The notes beneath the pieces are model-generated. The model did not search any database. It saw only the letters and a list, made by a program, of their open reading frames with translations, and was not told where the DNA came from. A DNA stretch of 64,000 bases from Candidatus Poribacteria bacterium (GTDB taxonomy: Bacteria > Poribacteria > WGA-4E > PCPOR2b): positions 110,630 to 174,629 of the forward strand of contig JAPPKS010000035.1 in assembly GCA_028819845.1 (NCBI GenBank), given 5' to 3'. Every line of letters begins with the position of its first letter. Positions within the stretch are counted from its first letter, which is position 1. Of this stretch, positions 17,100-24,828 are shown one piece after another. The position numbers were made by a program, and so were the translations under genes.

Positions 17100-18123
17100 G
17101 TCAACAAGCAACAGATCACATCACCATCGACATCAATCATCAACGCAACTCGGCAACCAAATTGACTGGAACGCAATAGCGCCCGAAGTCGCCCTGCGCC
17201 TCAAGGGCGAGCCCCGAACGAAATCCGACAAGGAATGGCGATGGGGAACCAAGGGCAGTTTCGCGCTCTACCTTGAAAATGGAAAATTTTCCGACTATGA
17301 GAACGGCGTCACCGGCGGCGTGATTGCCATGGTGGAGCACTGCGAAGGTTTGGGGAACCGTGACGAGGCAATCCAGTGGCTAAGGGACAACGATTTCCTC
17401 CCCGGAAACCATACCTCGCCCCAGCCGCGCCGTACAAAACCGCAACCAAAAGCCGCTCCCCCGATTGCTAAACCGCCTCACAACACCGGGCAGCTAGAAT
17501 ACGGATTAACCCTTTGGAATAATGCCCTCCCGGCGCCAGCGGAATTTGAGCACCCCGTACGCCGGTGGAGCCATGGGCTGCTCCCGTCAAAAATGCCGAT
17601 GCCGCACTCCGTCCGATTTCACGCTAGGAAGCGCTTAGTCGTGTGTTGCGTCGCGACATTCGATCGCTGGATTGACGCGTTCCCAAAGATACCTGCTCCC
17701 CAAGCGGTGCACGTCATCGCAATCGGCTCCCTAGGTGAAAAGCGAACACCTGAAAGATGGAACACAGTTAATAAAAGAACCTACGGACGAGTCAACGGTT
17801 GTGGGATTTTCGTCAGCGGAAACCCAGACAGTAGCAACATCAACATCTGCGAAGGAGTAAATGACGCCCTCGCTATCTATGAAAGAGAACCCGGAGCGGT
17901 CATCGCTACGCTCACGACCTTCAGCAAACTCACGAATCACCCGTCCCTAATAAAGCACATCTCGGCGCGTAATCCCGTGATATTCCCCGACATGGACAAA
18001 GCTGGCAAAACGGCGACCAGTAATTTGACGCGAGCGTTGCGCCGCGCCGGAGCGACGGTAAAAATACGATTGGGCCGTGAAGGAGACGATCCCGCAGATT
18101 CCGCGCTTAAGCAGTGGCTATAA
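17092..18123 (+). CDS. Toprim-domain primase-like protein
   Basis: A 343-residue protein overlapping the FRG gene by 8 bases. The N-terminal part (about 20-110) has the G-S-F-A-L-Y-L-E-N-G-K-F-S-D-Y-E and T-G-G-V-I-A-M-V-E pattern found before Toprim domains in plasmid and phage primase-like proteins. After a Pro/Lys-rich linker, a Toprim domain at the C-terminus shows I-C-E-G-V-N-D-A-L-A (catalytic Glu) and F-P-D-M-D-K-A-G-K (DxD metal site). No helicase motif follows and no zinc finger is seen, so it is shorter than a full primase-helicase. It probably comes from a plasmid or phage. Confidence 0.75.
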   Translation: MDKSTSNRSHHHRHQSSTQLGNQIDWNAIAPEVALRLKGEPRTKSDKEWRWGTKGSFALYLENGKFSDYENGVTGGVIAMVEHCEGLGNRDEAIQWLRDNDFLPGNHTSPQPRRTKPQPKAAPPIAKPPHNTGQLEYGLTLWNNALPAPAEFEHPVRRWSHGLLPSKMPMPHSVRFHARKRLVVCCVATFDRWIDAFPKIPAPQAVHVIAIGSLGEKRTPERWNTVNKRTYGRVNGCGIFVSGNPDSSNINICEGVNDALAIYEREPGAVIATLTTFSKLTNHPSLIKHISARNPVIFPDMDKAGKTATSNLTRALRRAGATVKIRLGREGDDPADSALKQWL

Positions 18124-18127
18124 GCTT

Positions 18128-18232
18128 TTGTAGGTTGGGTAGAGCGGCATTCATGAAACACATAACATAGGTAGAATCGGTTCCGGGCGCTAATGCGGTC
18201 TGAAACTTGTTACTGTGTAGCGAAACCCAACG
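18128..18232. repeat. Dispersed repeat, TGTAGGTTGGGTAGAGCGG...TAGCGAAACCCAACG
   Basis: About 105 bases bounded by TTGTAGGTTGGGTAGAGCGG and GTAGCGAAACCCAACG, whose GTTGGGT/AACCCAAC ends are inverted. It lies directly after the Toprim gene. Related copies are at 19114-19382 and 20696-20824, with a remnant at 22157. The adjoining ATGTCTCATTCTGATGGTG (18239 on) is also echoed at 22546, so a longer unit may be involved. Confidence 0.7.
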
Positions 18233-18476
18233 TTATTCATGTCTCATTCTGATGGTGTCGTGAGATGGCTGTTTAGCGTTCGGAATTTCCGGAACACAAG
18301 CGGCATTCGTTGGGTGGATAAGGTTGTTGCTGGTTTACGTTTTCTTCCGTTCTGTTTTTTAACGAACCTCTATATCATTGCACAAACTCTACAACTCTTG
18401 TTACAATTAAGAAATATCAAGGTTTTTTGCAAAAGAGAAAGTCAATCAAATCCTTTGCCGAAAAATAGGAGCTAGA

Positions 18477-18737
18477 ATTTCAATCCATTCCGTCCAACAT
18501 ACAAGCACATCGCATGAATTACAATTTGAGGGAGAAATTGAGTCTGGAATCGCCCAAAATGTTTCAGATTCTCAACAATATCTTATTCCTCGCTTTGTCG
18601 ATGACGAGGACATTCTGGACTGGGAAGTTGCCATAACTACTCCCCCACCGCGTCCTTCCGGTACAATTCGAGTTAAATTAAAATACAAAGGACGAAGTAA
18701 ACCATTTCCCATTGAAAATTTTTGGGAAGAGCAATAA
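18477..18737 (+). pseudogene. C-terminal remnant of an unknown gene
   Basis: An in-frame run of 86 codons without an ATG, GTG or TTG start, ending TAA at 18735-18737. Its composition looks coding: L-Q-F-E-G-E-I-E-S-G-I, F-V-D-D-E-D-I-L-D-W-E-V-A-I and I-R-V-K-L-K-Y-K-G-R near the end. It begins soon after a dispersed repeat, so the 5' part was probably lost. No family is recognised; the rest of the 18233-19113 stretch shows no convincing gene. Confidence 0.4.
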
Positions 18738-19113
18738 ATTGACTTTTATTCCTGTCTTGGAATAAACATACCCTTGGTATTGCTTAGTAAATGGCGATGA
18801 ATTAGTGCGAGGAGGCAGCCTATAGAGTTGTCCGGTAATTCTCCGCCCTCCAATCTAACACTAAATTCTTTAACGAATGCAGAACGAGCATTCAGCGTTG
18901 CTGATTTTTGCCGCACTTACTCGCTGCCGCTAGATTTTACCAGAGAGTTCGCCGCAAAAACCCCAAACCGTATTCGATTACTTCCCCCGAACCGAGAACA
19001 TCTCTATCAAGCTTTTGCCCGTTTTTTCATGCGAGTGGGTTTGCCCACCGACATTCCTCCCTTCAGATAACCGTTCCGACTTTTACACCTTCTCTTTGAT
19101 ACATAACCGTTTA

Positions 19114-19382
19114 GAGCTCTTGTATGTTGGGTTAATCGAATAATTCCAAAAGCATTCCTGCGTCACGATTCTGTACGACGTGGCTCAAAAATACGCCAAG
19201 CGAAACCCAACGCTTTTCGTTTACTACAATCGCTGGTCAGCGATACATTTCGCATTTAACAAAAAACGTTGGGTTACGCTTCACCTGGTCAATTTTTGAA
19301 CACTACCAAAACTCATAACACACGCGGCATACATGCGTTGATTCGTTAACACCGCTCAACCCAACCTACAAGAGCTTATAAC
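19114..19382. repeat. Two dispersed-repeat copies in inverted orientation
   Basis: One copy runs from GAGCTCTTGTATGTTGGGTT to AGCGAAACCCAACGC (about 19114-19213). The second is reversed, from AACGTTGGGTTACGCTTC to CTCAACCCAACCTACAAGAGC (about 19265-19376). The outer ends are therefore inverted repeats containing GCTCTTGTA-GTTGGGTT. Same family as 18128-18232. Confidence 0.65.
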
Positions 19383-19478
19383 CAAATAGTGTTTCGTATT
19401 CATTCGAAATCCACCTTAAATTAGAAATTGTGGACAGTTTTCTCTGACCACTGGCAACTAGCCACTCTCCACTGCTTT

Positions 19479-20237
19479 TCACTGTCGATACCCATGCTTG
19501 TCCCATACAAACTCAGCGCCAACGCCTTTAGCCTTACCATATGCTCCATGCTCATTGATGCCAATCACCGCCGACGATTGCCGATCTTTGCTATGGGAAG
19601 AGACAACCCCGCCATGGTCATTGGTGCGGAGCATCACCACTGCTCTCCCATCTTTGCCCTGCACAGTAACCCACCCACCGCTGCCGCTCTTATCCATACC
19701 GCCAAGAGCAACTCCCGGTTTCCCGTCGCTGCTCTGTACAGAAACAGACCCGCCACCGCCGCTCTTATCCATGCCGCTAAGAAAGACTCCCGATTTCCCA
19801 TCTTTGCCCTGCACAGTAACCCACCCACCGCTGCCGCTCTTATCCATACCGCCAAGAGCAACTCCCGGTTTCCCGTCGCTGCTCTGTACAGAAACAGACC
19901 CGCCACCGCCGCTCTTATCCATTCCATTAAGAAAAACGCCGGATTTCCCATCGTTCCCTTGGACAAGCACATGCCCACCATTTTCGTTGATGGTAAGAAA
20001 GGCCGACGACACCCCGTCATTTCCGCCCACGAAGATTCGCCCGCCATATTCTGAGACATTGAGCAACAAGCCTTCACCCCCATCCGCATCAACGACGGTT
20101 AAGCTAGTGCATTTAATATCCCCAAATTTTCTGTCTCTAAGCGCCGTAACCGGCGAAAACAACATCCCGACAAGCATCAAAAACCCGCCGAACCCGGCAT
20201 ATACCAATTTAATCTGCCAATGTTGTGTGGTAAACAT
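19479..20237 (-). CDS. Membrane-anchored glycine-rich tandem-repeat protein
   Basis: A 252-residue protein; the start at 20237 is chosen because GGAGG precedes it by seven bases. One membrane segment (about residues 10-30) is followed by an outside region of about 25-residue half-repeats alternating between G-M-D-K-S-G-G-G-G-S-V-S-V-Q and G-M-D-K-S-G-S-G-G-W-V-T-V-Q, each with D-G-K-(S/P)-G-V. The regular strand-turn pattern suggests a beta-solenoid. In DNA this is a 150-base period. No enzyme motif is seen; a surface or adhesive role is only a guess. Confidence 0.65.
   Translation of the reverse strand: MFTTQHWQIKLVYAGFGGFLMLVGMLFSPVTALRDRKFGDIKCTSLTVVDADGGEGLLLNVSEYGGRIFVGGNDGVSSAFLTINENGGHVLVQGNDGKSGVFLNGMDKSGGGGSVSVQSSDGKPGVALGGMDKSGSGGWVTVQGKDGKSGVFLSGMDKSGGGGSVSVQSSDGKPGVALGGMDKSGSGGWVTVQGKDGRAVVMLRTNDHGGVVSSHSKDRQSSAVIGINEHGAYGKAKGVGAEFVWDKHGYRQ
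19647..19922. repeat. In-frame tandem repeat, 150-bp period
   Basis: The block starting CCCATCTTTGCCCTGCACAG at 19647 recurs at 19797 with essentially identical sequence until about 19922 (about 1.8 copies). 150 bases equals 50 codons, so copy number can change without breaking the frame. Confidence 0.85.
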
Positions 20238-20398
20238 TTGAAATCCTCCAATTTGGTTTAAAGACAAAAGTTTCTTTTAATGCCTTCATGCCTTACATAG
20301 TCAATAGTTTCTTTTCAAATAATTCGTACTCTCCGCCAGTATTTTTTCTTTCCGATTTCAGCTGTGCGAGTGTTCTACATCGTTCAAACTAATCCTGT

Positions 20399-20698
20399 TC
20401 AGAATCCGATTGGGCTCTTTACGGGGCTATCCCCCATAATCATGCGCTTTACGATTTCAACAAAATGCGTTACATCCCCATGGTCAGACCAACTGTCGGC
20501 ACGAATGTTGCTCATATATATTATGTCAAAATATACACGAAAAGACACGCGATATATCGATCCAAAGCCCTTGCGGATTTCGATTGACGATATGGTGTCG
20601 TAAGGGAAAAATTCCAAGTCAAAACCCGTCCACCTTTTGCCGTACAAGACCACGTTTATATCTGTAGCCAACAATATACCGGACCTGGCGATAGTTCT
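20399..20698 (-). pseudogene. Bacterial PH-domain (bPH, YokE-like) gene, 5' end replaced by a repeat
   Basis: The minus-strand frame ending at 20399 encodes about 100 residues typical of a bacterial PH domain: I-L-L-A-T-D-I-N-V-V-L-Y-G-K-R-W, F-F-P-Y-D-T-I-S-S-I-E-I-R-K-G, and the closing helix V-T-H-F-V-E-I-V-K-R-M-I. Upstream of about 20698 the frame is merely the translation of a dispersed repeat (20696-20824). The gene therefore seems to have lost its N-terminus to that repeat. The nominal ATG at 20842 lies beyond the repeat and lacks a credible ribosome-binding site. Confidence 0.6.
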
Positions 20699-20824
20699 TG
20701 TAGGTTGGGTAGAGCGGATAAACCTAATCCGTAACAATGGGAAATTCACACTCTTAATCACCATACGACACCATTGGCAAAATTGATGTAGCGAAACCCA
20801 ACGATCAACTGAGCGAATAGCGAA
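20696..20824. repeat. Dispersed-repeat copy truncating the PH-domain gene
   Basis: Begins CTTGTAGGTTGGGTAGAGCGG and ends TAGCGAAACCCAACG, followed by ATCAACTGAGCGAATAGCGA. That last motif recurs in altered form at about 22172 and inside the element at 59497-59909. The following stretch to 21026 shows no gene. Confidence 0.65.
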
Positions 20825-21026
20825 GACGATAGTCTTCAGCATTAAAACCTTCCGACCACCAAATAACGTCGCGTTTCACTGTTGCCGCAACCCAATTCAC
20901 AAAAACCTCTCAACACCGAATCATTATCTACTCCCCTAAATCACGCCCCAAACACCGCACCGCAAATGCCATTACCACCCTCCTCTGACCAATATGCAAC
21001 TTTTTTGCAGACCGCTGCATTTTTTC

Positions 21027-21056
21027 TTGACAACCTGAATAACCTTTCCGTATAAT
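21027..21056 (+). promoter_or_regulatory. Consensus sigma-70 promoter
   Basis: TTGACA (21027-21032), an 18-base spacer and TATAAT (21051-21056): both hexamers are perfect. It faces a gene-free run ending in an intrinsic terminator at 21241. Confidence 0.8.
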
Positions 21057-21062
21057 CTTGGA

Positions 21063-21241
21063 AATTCCCGATACATGGAGGATTTGAACTAACGGTCATC
21101 AACCTCAACACTCTACGGCGGGTGTGCGAGAAGCGGTAACGAGTCAGAATTAGTTGCTCAATACTGTTTCAACTGAAATACAAAAATATTTTTAACGGCG
21201 AGGCGAGGGCGCTGTACGGCGTCCACCCTCGCTTTTTTTTT
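21063..21241 (+). ncRNA. Candidate small RNA or terminated leader, about 180 nt
   Basis: Between a perfect sigma-70 promoter (21027-21056) and a strong intrinsic terminator (21203-21241) there is no ORF beyond a five-codon one (ATG at 21075, behind no separate ribosome site). The unit is either a free small RNA or a leader whose terminator controls the terminase-like gene starting at 21342. No riboswitch class is recognised. The promoter resembles the one at 14701 (both begin TTGACAACC), suggesting they belong to the same element. Confidence 0.55.
21203..21241 (+). terminator. Intrinsic terminator
   Basis: GCGAGGG (21203-21209) pairs perfectly with CCCTCGC (21226-21232), followed immediately by nine Ts. 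Confidence 0.85.
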
Positions 21242-21341
21242 GATCGGTGGTCGTTGCAACCAAAATTTTATTCACTGGATTGTGGGAGAGGCTTCCTAGC
21301 CTCGATTCTCAATCCTACCACTGAATCTTAAGGAGCGTAAA

Positions 21342-21959
21342 ATGGCTGCAAAAATTAAACTGACGGACGAAGAACGCACGGACGTTGTCGATTTATACGC
21401 AATCGGCTTCTCCACGACCCGCGTCATTGATTATCTACTTTCAACCCACCCGCACTGGAATGTTGCGCCGAGGTATCAAATAAAAGACGCAATCCGGACG
21501 TGCAACCCGTACCATGTAAAGTTTTCAAAAAAATGGAAACGCCGGTTTGAGGACACAAAAGAGCACTTTAGGACACACCGAGACCAACTCATTGAAGCCG
21601 GTGCCGGACATGCCGCGGAGCTAATGTTTGACGTGTATTTGAAGCAATCGGAAATTGTAAAATCAACCAAAATTTTGCCGATGGAATTGAGTGCCCCCAA
21701 AGACATAATCGCATTCTTGAGGACACTATCGGACATGTACAAAAACTTGCAACCAATCGACGGTCCGACCGAAAACAACAAAAATTCAACATCCACCGGC
21801 GACCGCGAACCTCTAGAGCAGCTCCGCGATGAGTGGAGGCAACTTTACCCCGAAAACAGCCCCAGTATTCCGCTGCCGGCAGCCGAGGAAAATACGTCGC
21901 TCAATGCGGATTCTGACCGAACTGAAGGCGAATATCATGGATATAAAAACGGCGCTTGA
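21342..21959 (+). CDS. Phage terminase small-subunit-like protein (DUF2280-like)
   Basis: A 205-residue protein, preceded by AAGGAG. The N-terminal 90 residues resemble DUF2280, phage proteins of terminase-small-subunit type: an HTH-like L-T-D-E-E-R-T-D-V-V-D-L-Y-A-I-G-F-S-T, a second unit ending in I-R-T-C-N-P, then F-S-K-K-W-K-R-R-F and F-R-T-H-R-D-Q-L. The C-terminal third is polar and probably disordered. No large terminase, portal or capsid gene is near, so this looks like an orphan prophage remnant or domesticated gene. The assignment rests on pattern memory and needs a profile search. Confidence 0.55.
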   Translation: MAAKIKLTDEERTDVVDLYAIGFSTTRVIDYLLSTHPHWNVAPRYQIKDAIRTCNPYHVKFSKKWKRRFEDTKEHFRTHRDQLIEAGAGHAAELMFDVYLKQSEIVKSTKILPMELSAPKDIIAFLRTLSDMYKNLQPIDGPTENNKNSTSTGDREPLEQLRDEWRQLYPENSPSIPLPAAEENTSLNADSDRTEGEYHGYKNGA

Positions 21960-22170
21960 CGGCTTAACCGTCAAGGAGCAAATCGATTTAATCGTTAAAG
22001 AGAACTTCAGCGGCGGCGATATCGAAGTTGCCTGCTTCTGGTCGCTCGGAGTGTTCACCTTTTTCAAGTTTCCCGAAATCGTGAGGAAACGGTTCGGTAA
22101 ACACCACGACAAATTCTTTAACGCCATCCCGCAAGGCGTAAGAGAGAAAAAAGCTTCATGGGTTGGGTAG
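21937..22170 (+). CDS. Small protein overlapping the terminase-like gene
   Basis: 77 residues from the ATG at 21937, overlapping the upstream stop by 23 bases; an in-frame ATG at 21904 is an alternative. It reads L-D-G-L-T-V-K-E-Q-I-D-L-I-V-K-E-N-F-S-G-G-D-I-E then F-W-S-L-G-V-F-T-F-F-K-F-P-E-I-V and looks genuinely coding. Its last residues come from GGTTGGGTAG, a remnant of the dispersed repeat, so the original C-terminus may have been lost. No family is recognised. Confidence 0.5.
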   Translation: MDIKTALDGLTVKEQIDLIVKENFSGGDIEVACFWSLGVFTFFKFPEIVRKRFGKHHDKFFNAIPQGVREKKASWVG

Positions 22171-22236
22171 ACGTTAACTGAGTGAATAGCGAAACAGCAT
22201 GCCTGCTCCATATCATGTGACGGCTAATGATGGCTT

Positions 22237-22443
22237 TTACTCTTTGTCCCGTCGAAATCCGTCCGCTATCCAATATCCCACCTTGTACACGAATAATGGC
22301 AGAATCGCCAACGGGATTGTGAACCCCACGCTAGCACCAGGATCTCGTGCCAATGACGCATTCAATATCAAAAAAAGGATAGGGAAAATAATTGTGCAGA
22401 AGATTGTAATTCTTTTTATACCAGTAGACCGCTTAACTCTCAT
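22237..22443 (-). CDS. Small two-segment membrane protein
   Basis: 68 residues; the start at 22443 is picked because GGAGG precedes it by eight bases. A basic N-terminus (M-R-V-K-R-S-T-G-I-K-R) is followed by two membrane segments (about 11-30 and 41-58) and a charged end (F-R-R-D-K-E). Function unknown. Confidence 0.6.
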   Translation of the reverse strand: MRVKRSTGIKRITIFCTIIFPILFLILNASLARDPGASVGFTIPLAILPLFVYKVGYWIADGFRRDKE

Positions 22444-22773
22444 TGCAAATTCCTCCACAGATTGAGTTAGAATAAAATTTGATAAGACAGCGTACCCGTA
22501 ATGATGGTTCGATTGGACTGTTCGATGCCCTACCGTGAGTTTTTAATGTCTCAATGCGATGGTGTCGCGAGCTGTGTGTTTGGCGATTGGATTTACCGCG
22601 GCATTGGAAATTGTAAGTGAAGTCGGCCCTTTGTCAACAAGCGCTTTTTGGCAAGGGCGACTGCGGGGAGGTCGTAGGTCGCATTCGTCACACTCCCCAC
22701 GTTGAGAGGGCATCCCTCATTGAACTGTGGAATGCTCTGGGTATGCGTGATATTGTCCGCTTGTTCGCTTATC
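22444..22773. other. Gene-free stretch with a repeat fragment
   Basis: No gene is seen. ATGTCTCAATGCGATGGTGTCGCGAG and following bases (22546-22615) are similar to 18239-18315, another shared segment of the accessory-region repeats. The accessory region appears to end here. Confidence 0.4.
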
Positions 22774-23481
22774 CTACCGGTGCGCGACGACGATGAATGC
22801 CGTTAACCCGCCCAATAGAATCTGGAAGCCGGTTTGATAGAGCAAGATCCAAAACGGTTGACAGAGAAAGACCAACCCGAGTGTAATCCCGCCAAGTGAC
22901 ATGCGCTCGATTAACACCTTCCGCGGCGAAACGACCGCAACTACAATCATACCTGCCAGCATCAAATGAAGAGCGGAATCCTTGAGAAGGATGGAAAATT
23001 GGAAAAGACGGCCTTTCAGTTGGTGGCCTTCGTTACGAATCGCATCTTGCAACTGTCTGAGCGAATAGAATTCCTCCGGCATGTCCAGCGTGAACAGAAA
23101 TACGTAAGGTTGATATAGGAACACCAGTCCAATAATGGCGATTATCGCGGCGGCGATTGCCGCTAATTTTTTCAGGCGAGTTGTCATACCGAACGCGATA
23201 GCGCTGGCGAACAGGAGATGAAACGCTGACCCGTGTAGGGTTGAGAGGATGGGCGTGTCCTTTGATACCGGCAGATAAAGAAAAATGAATCCGGCGCCAA
23301 GGCTAATTGCAGCGATGCCTTCGACAATTCGTTTTTTGGAAAAGGAGGTCGCTGACAAGATTGCAGCGAGGGTTAAAAGCAGCAACGCAATCCCCTTGAG
23401 CAGAATATAACGCGGCTGATAGAGAAATACCAAACCGATAATTACCGCTGCAAGGGCGGCGATTTGATTGCGATTCTTCAT
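22774..23481 (-). CDS. Polytopic membrane protein with four internal repeats
   Basis: A 235-residue hydrophobic protein with about seven or eight membrane segments. A motif recurs four times, each at the end of a membrane segment: I-G-L-V-F-L-Y-Q-P-R-Y, A-G-F-I-F-L-Y-L-P-V-S, I-G-L-V-F-L-Y-Q-P-Y-V and L-G-L-V-F-L-C-Q-P-F-W. The protein is therefore built from duplicated units of about 60 residues. No transporter or enzyme signature is recognised. It lies 101 bases upstream of nothing on its own strand and 101 bases after the start of the next gene's transcript, so operon membership is unclear. Confidence 0.65.
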   Translation of the reverse strand: MKNRNQIAALAAVIIGLVFLYQPRYILLKGIALLLLTLAAILSATSFSKKRIVEGIAAISLGAGFIFLYLPVSKDTPILSTLHGSAFHLLFASAIAFGMTTRLKKLAAIAAAIIAIIGLVFLYQPYVFLFTLDMPEEFYSLRQLQDAIRNEGHQLKGRLFQFSILLKDSALHLMLAGMIVVAVVSPRKVLIERMSLGGITLGLVFLCQPFWILLYQTGFQILLGGLTAFIVVAHR

Positions 23482-23582
23482 CTACGGCGAGGATTCCAAT
23501 AGTATGGATAAGCTGAGTGAACTATGCTATAATTGGACGATACGGGTACGGGGAAAAGCCGCTTCAACGACAGGTGAAAACT

Positions 23583-24065
23583 TCAAGAACCCTCAGAATT
23601 GGGGCGATTGAAAAGTTTCTGAATCCAACTACGAGATTGCATCTCCGCTTGCCGGGTTAATTCCCCTTGCAGTTCCGAGACCTGATGCTGTAAATCGTTG
23701 ATACGCGTTTGAAGTTCGGCATTTTGACCTTGCAGTTCTCGGTTTTTACTCGTGAGGTCTGTCTTTTCCTCTCGCAGGACTGTGAGGTGCAACACTTGGC
23801 AGGCAAGGTTTTCGATAATGTCCAATGTGGGAATATTAAAGGAAAGTTTGGTAATTAGAAGCGGCAGCCCTTCTAAATCCAGCAGAGGTGTTGGCACCTC
23901 GGAAACCGGCGAATCTGTATCGGATTGGTTTTGGGCGTTGTATTCAGGGTCTTCATGCAAATAGGGTTGAAGATCGTCGTCACGTCGTTCGATAGTTCTC
24001 CTGATAATGGTGTCTTCGACACCAATCAGATCCGCAATCTCAGCTACAGTGACTGTAGTTGGCAT
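23583..24065 (-). CDS. HTH plus coiled-coil protein, function unknown
   Basis: 160 residues. The first 30 (T-V-A-E-I-A-D-L-I-G-V-E-D-T-I-I-R-R-T-I) look like a short DNA-binding HTH, and residues about 95-145 form a long coiled coil (E-E-K-T-D-L-T-S-K-N-R-E-L-Q-G-Q-N-A-E-L followed by further L-Q heptads). An acidic linker and a Leu-rich helix separate them. It may be a DNA-associated dimeric protein. It begins 22 bases after the end of the phosphatidyltransferase gene on the same strand. Confidence 0.55.
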   Translation of the reverse strand: MPTTVTVAEIADLIGVEDTIIRRTIERRDDDLQPYLHEDPEYNAQNQSDTDSPVSEVPTPLLDLEGLPLLITKLSFNIPTLDIIENLACQVLHLTVLREEKTDLTSKNRELQGQNAELQTRINDLQHQVSELQGELTRQAEMQSRSWIQKLFNRPNSEGS

Positions 24066-24087
24066 TCGACGATTCTTCCTTTTCGCG

Positions 24088-24732
24088 CTAAGCGGAGGGG
24101 GACTTGTTGGGGTTAATAGTTTCTACTGGCTGGGGCGAATTACTTAACTGCATAAGATACAACCAGCGTTTGCCATAGCTCCAGGCTGAAATCAACGCTA
24201 ACACCAATCCGATGGTTAGCACATAGAACGGAATTGGATTGGGAATATATTCATTAAAAACGTAAAGCATCAGAGCTGTTGAAAGAACGAAACTCGTGCA
24301 TTTGCCCCATCGATTGGATCTCGTTATGATTCTCCTGCGGCGGAACACAATCATGTTTCCAACAACGATTAGACAGTCGCGGACGATGACAATCGCAAAC
24401 GCCCACAGCGGAAATTTTCGATCCGATAGAACCAGCGCGAGAATCACCACACCGATTACCAATTTGTCGGCGATCGGATCCAAAATTTTTCCGAGGTCCG
24501 ACTGTTGGTTCAACCGCCGGGCAAGGTAGCCGTCGAGCAAGTCAGAGATGATAGCCAGACCCCCTATGACCAGCGTCATCAAATATTGGTGCCGGATGAT
24601 GCTGTAAACGATGAACGGGATAAGCCCAATTCTCGCTACGGACAACACGTTGCTGACATAAAAAAAGTGCCGCACGTTGATTTGAACTGTAGTTGTGTCG
24701 ATGGTTTCGTTTGAACTTAAGAGGCGGTGCAT
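24088..24732 (-). CDS. CDP-alcohol phosphatidyltransferase (PgsA-like)
   Basis: A 214-residue inner-membrane enzyme with the complete CDP-alcohol phosphotransferase motif D-x2-D-G-x2-A-R-x8-G-x3-D-x3-D (D64, D67, G68, A71, R72, G81, D85, D89), in a protein of about six membrane segments. The family transfers a phosphatidyl group from CDP-diacylglycerol to an alcohol. Length and the Q-S-D-L-G-K-I-L-D-P-I-A-D-K context fit glycerol-3-phosphate as acceptor (phosphatidylglycerophosphate synthase) or a cardiolipin synthase-like relative. The acceptor is not proven. Confidence 0.85.
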   Translation of the reverse strand: MHRLLSSNETIDTTTVQINVRHFFYVSNVLSVARIGLIPFIVYSIIRHQYLMTLVIGGLAIISDLLDGYLARRLNQQSDLGKILDPIADKLVIGVVILALVLSDRKFPLWAFAIVIVRDCLIVVGNMIVFRRRRIITRSNRWGKCTSFVLSTALMLYVFNEYIPNPIPFYVLTIGLVLALISAWSYGKRWLYLMQLSNSPQPVETINPNKSPSA

Positions 24733-24828
24733 GGGTTTATCTTCTACTCTGAATTGGCATACGTCCCGGTCAGCGAACTCCCGGAATTCAACAACGGGGC
24801 AAGCAATTATTAGGATGGAGATACGGAT

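Noticed and set aside
18239..18475. 78-codon plus-strand frame
   Set aside because: It begins inside repeat-derived sequence (shared with 22546) and shows no family features.
18828..19070. 80-codon frame from TTG with GAGGAGG upstream
   Set aside because: Spacing of 12 bases is poor, composition is not clearly protein-like and no family is recognised.
19647..19922. Regular repeats considered as a CRISPR array
   Set aside because: The period is 150 bases, without unique spacers, and the repeats are in frame within a protein gene.
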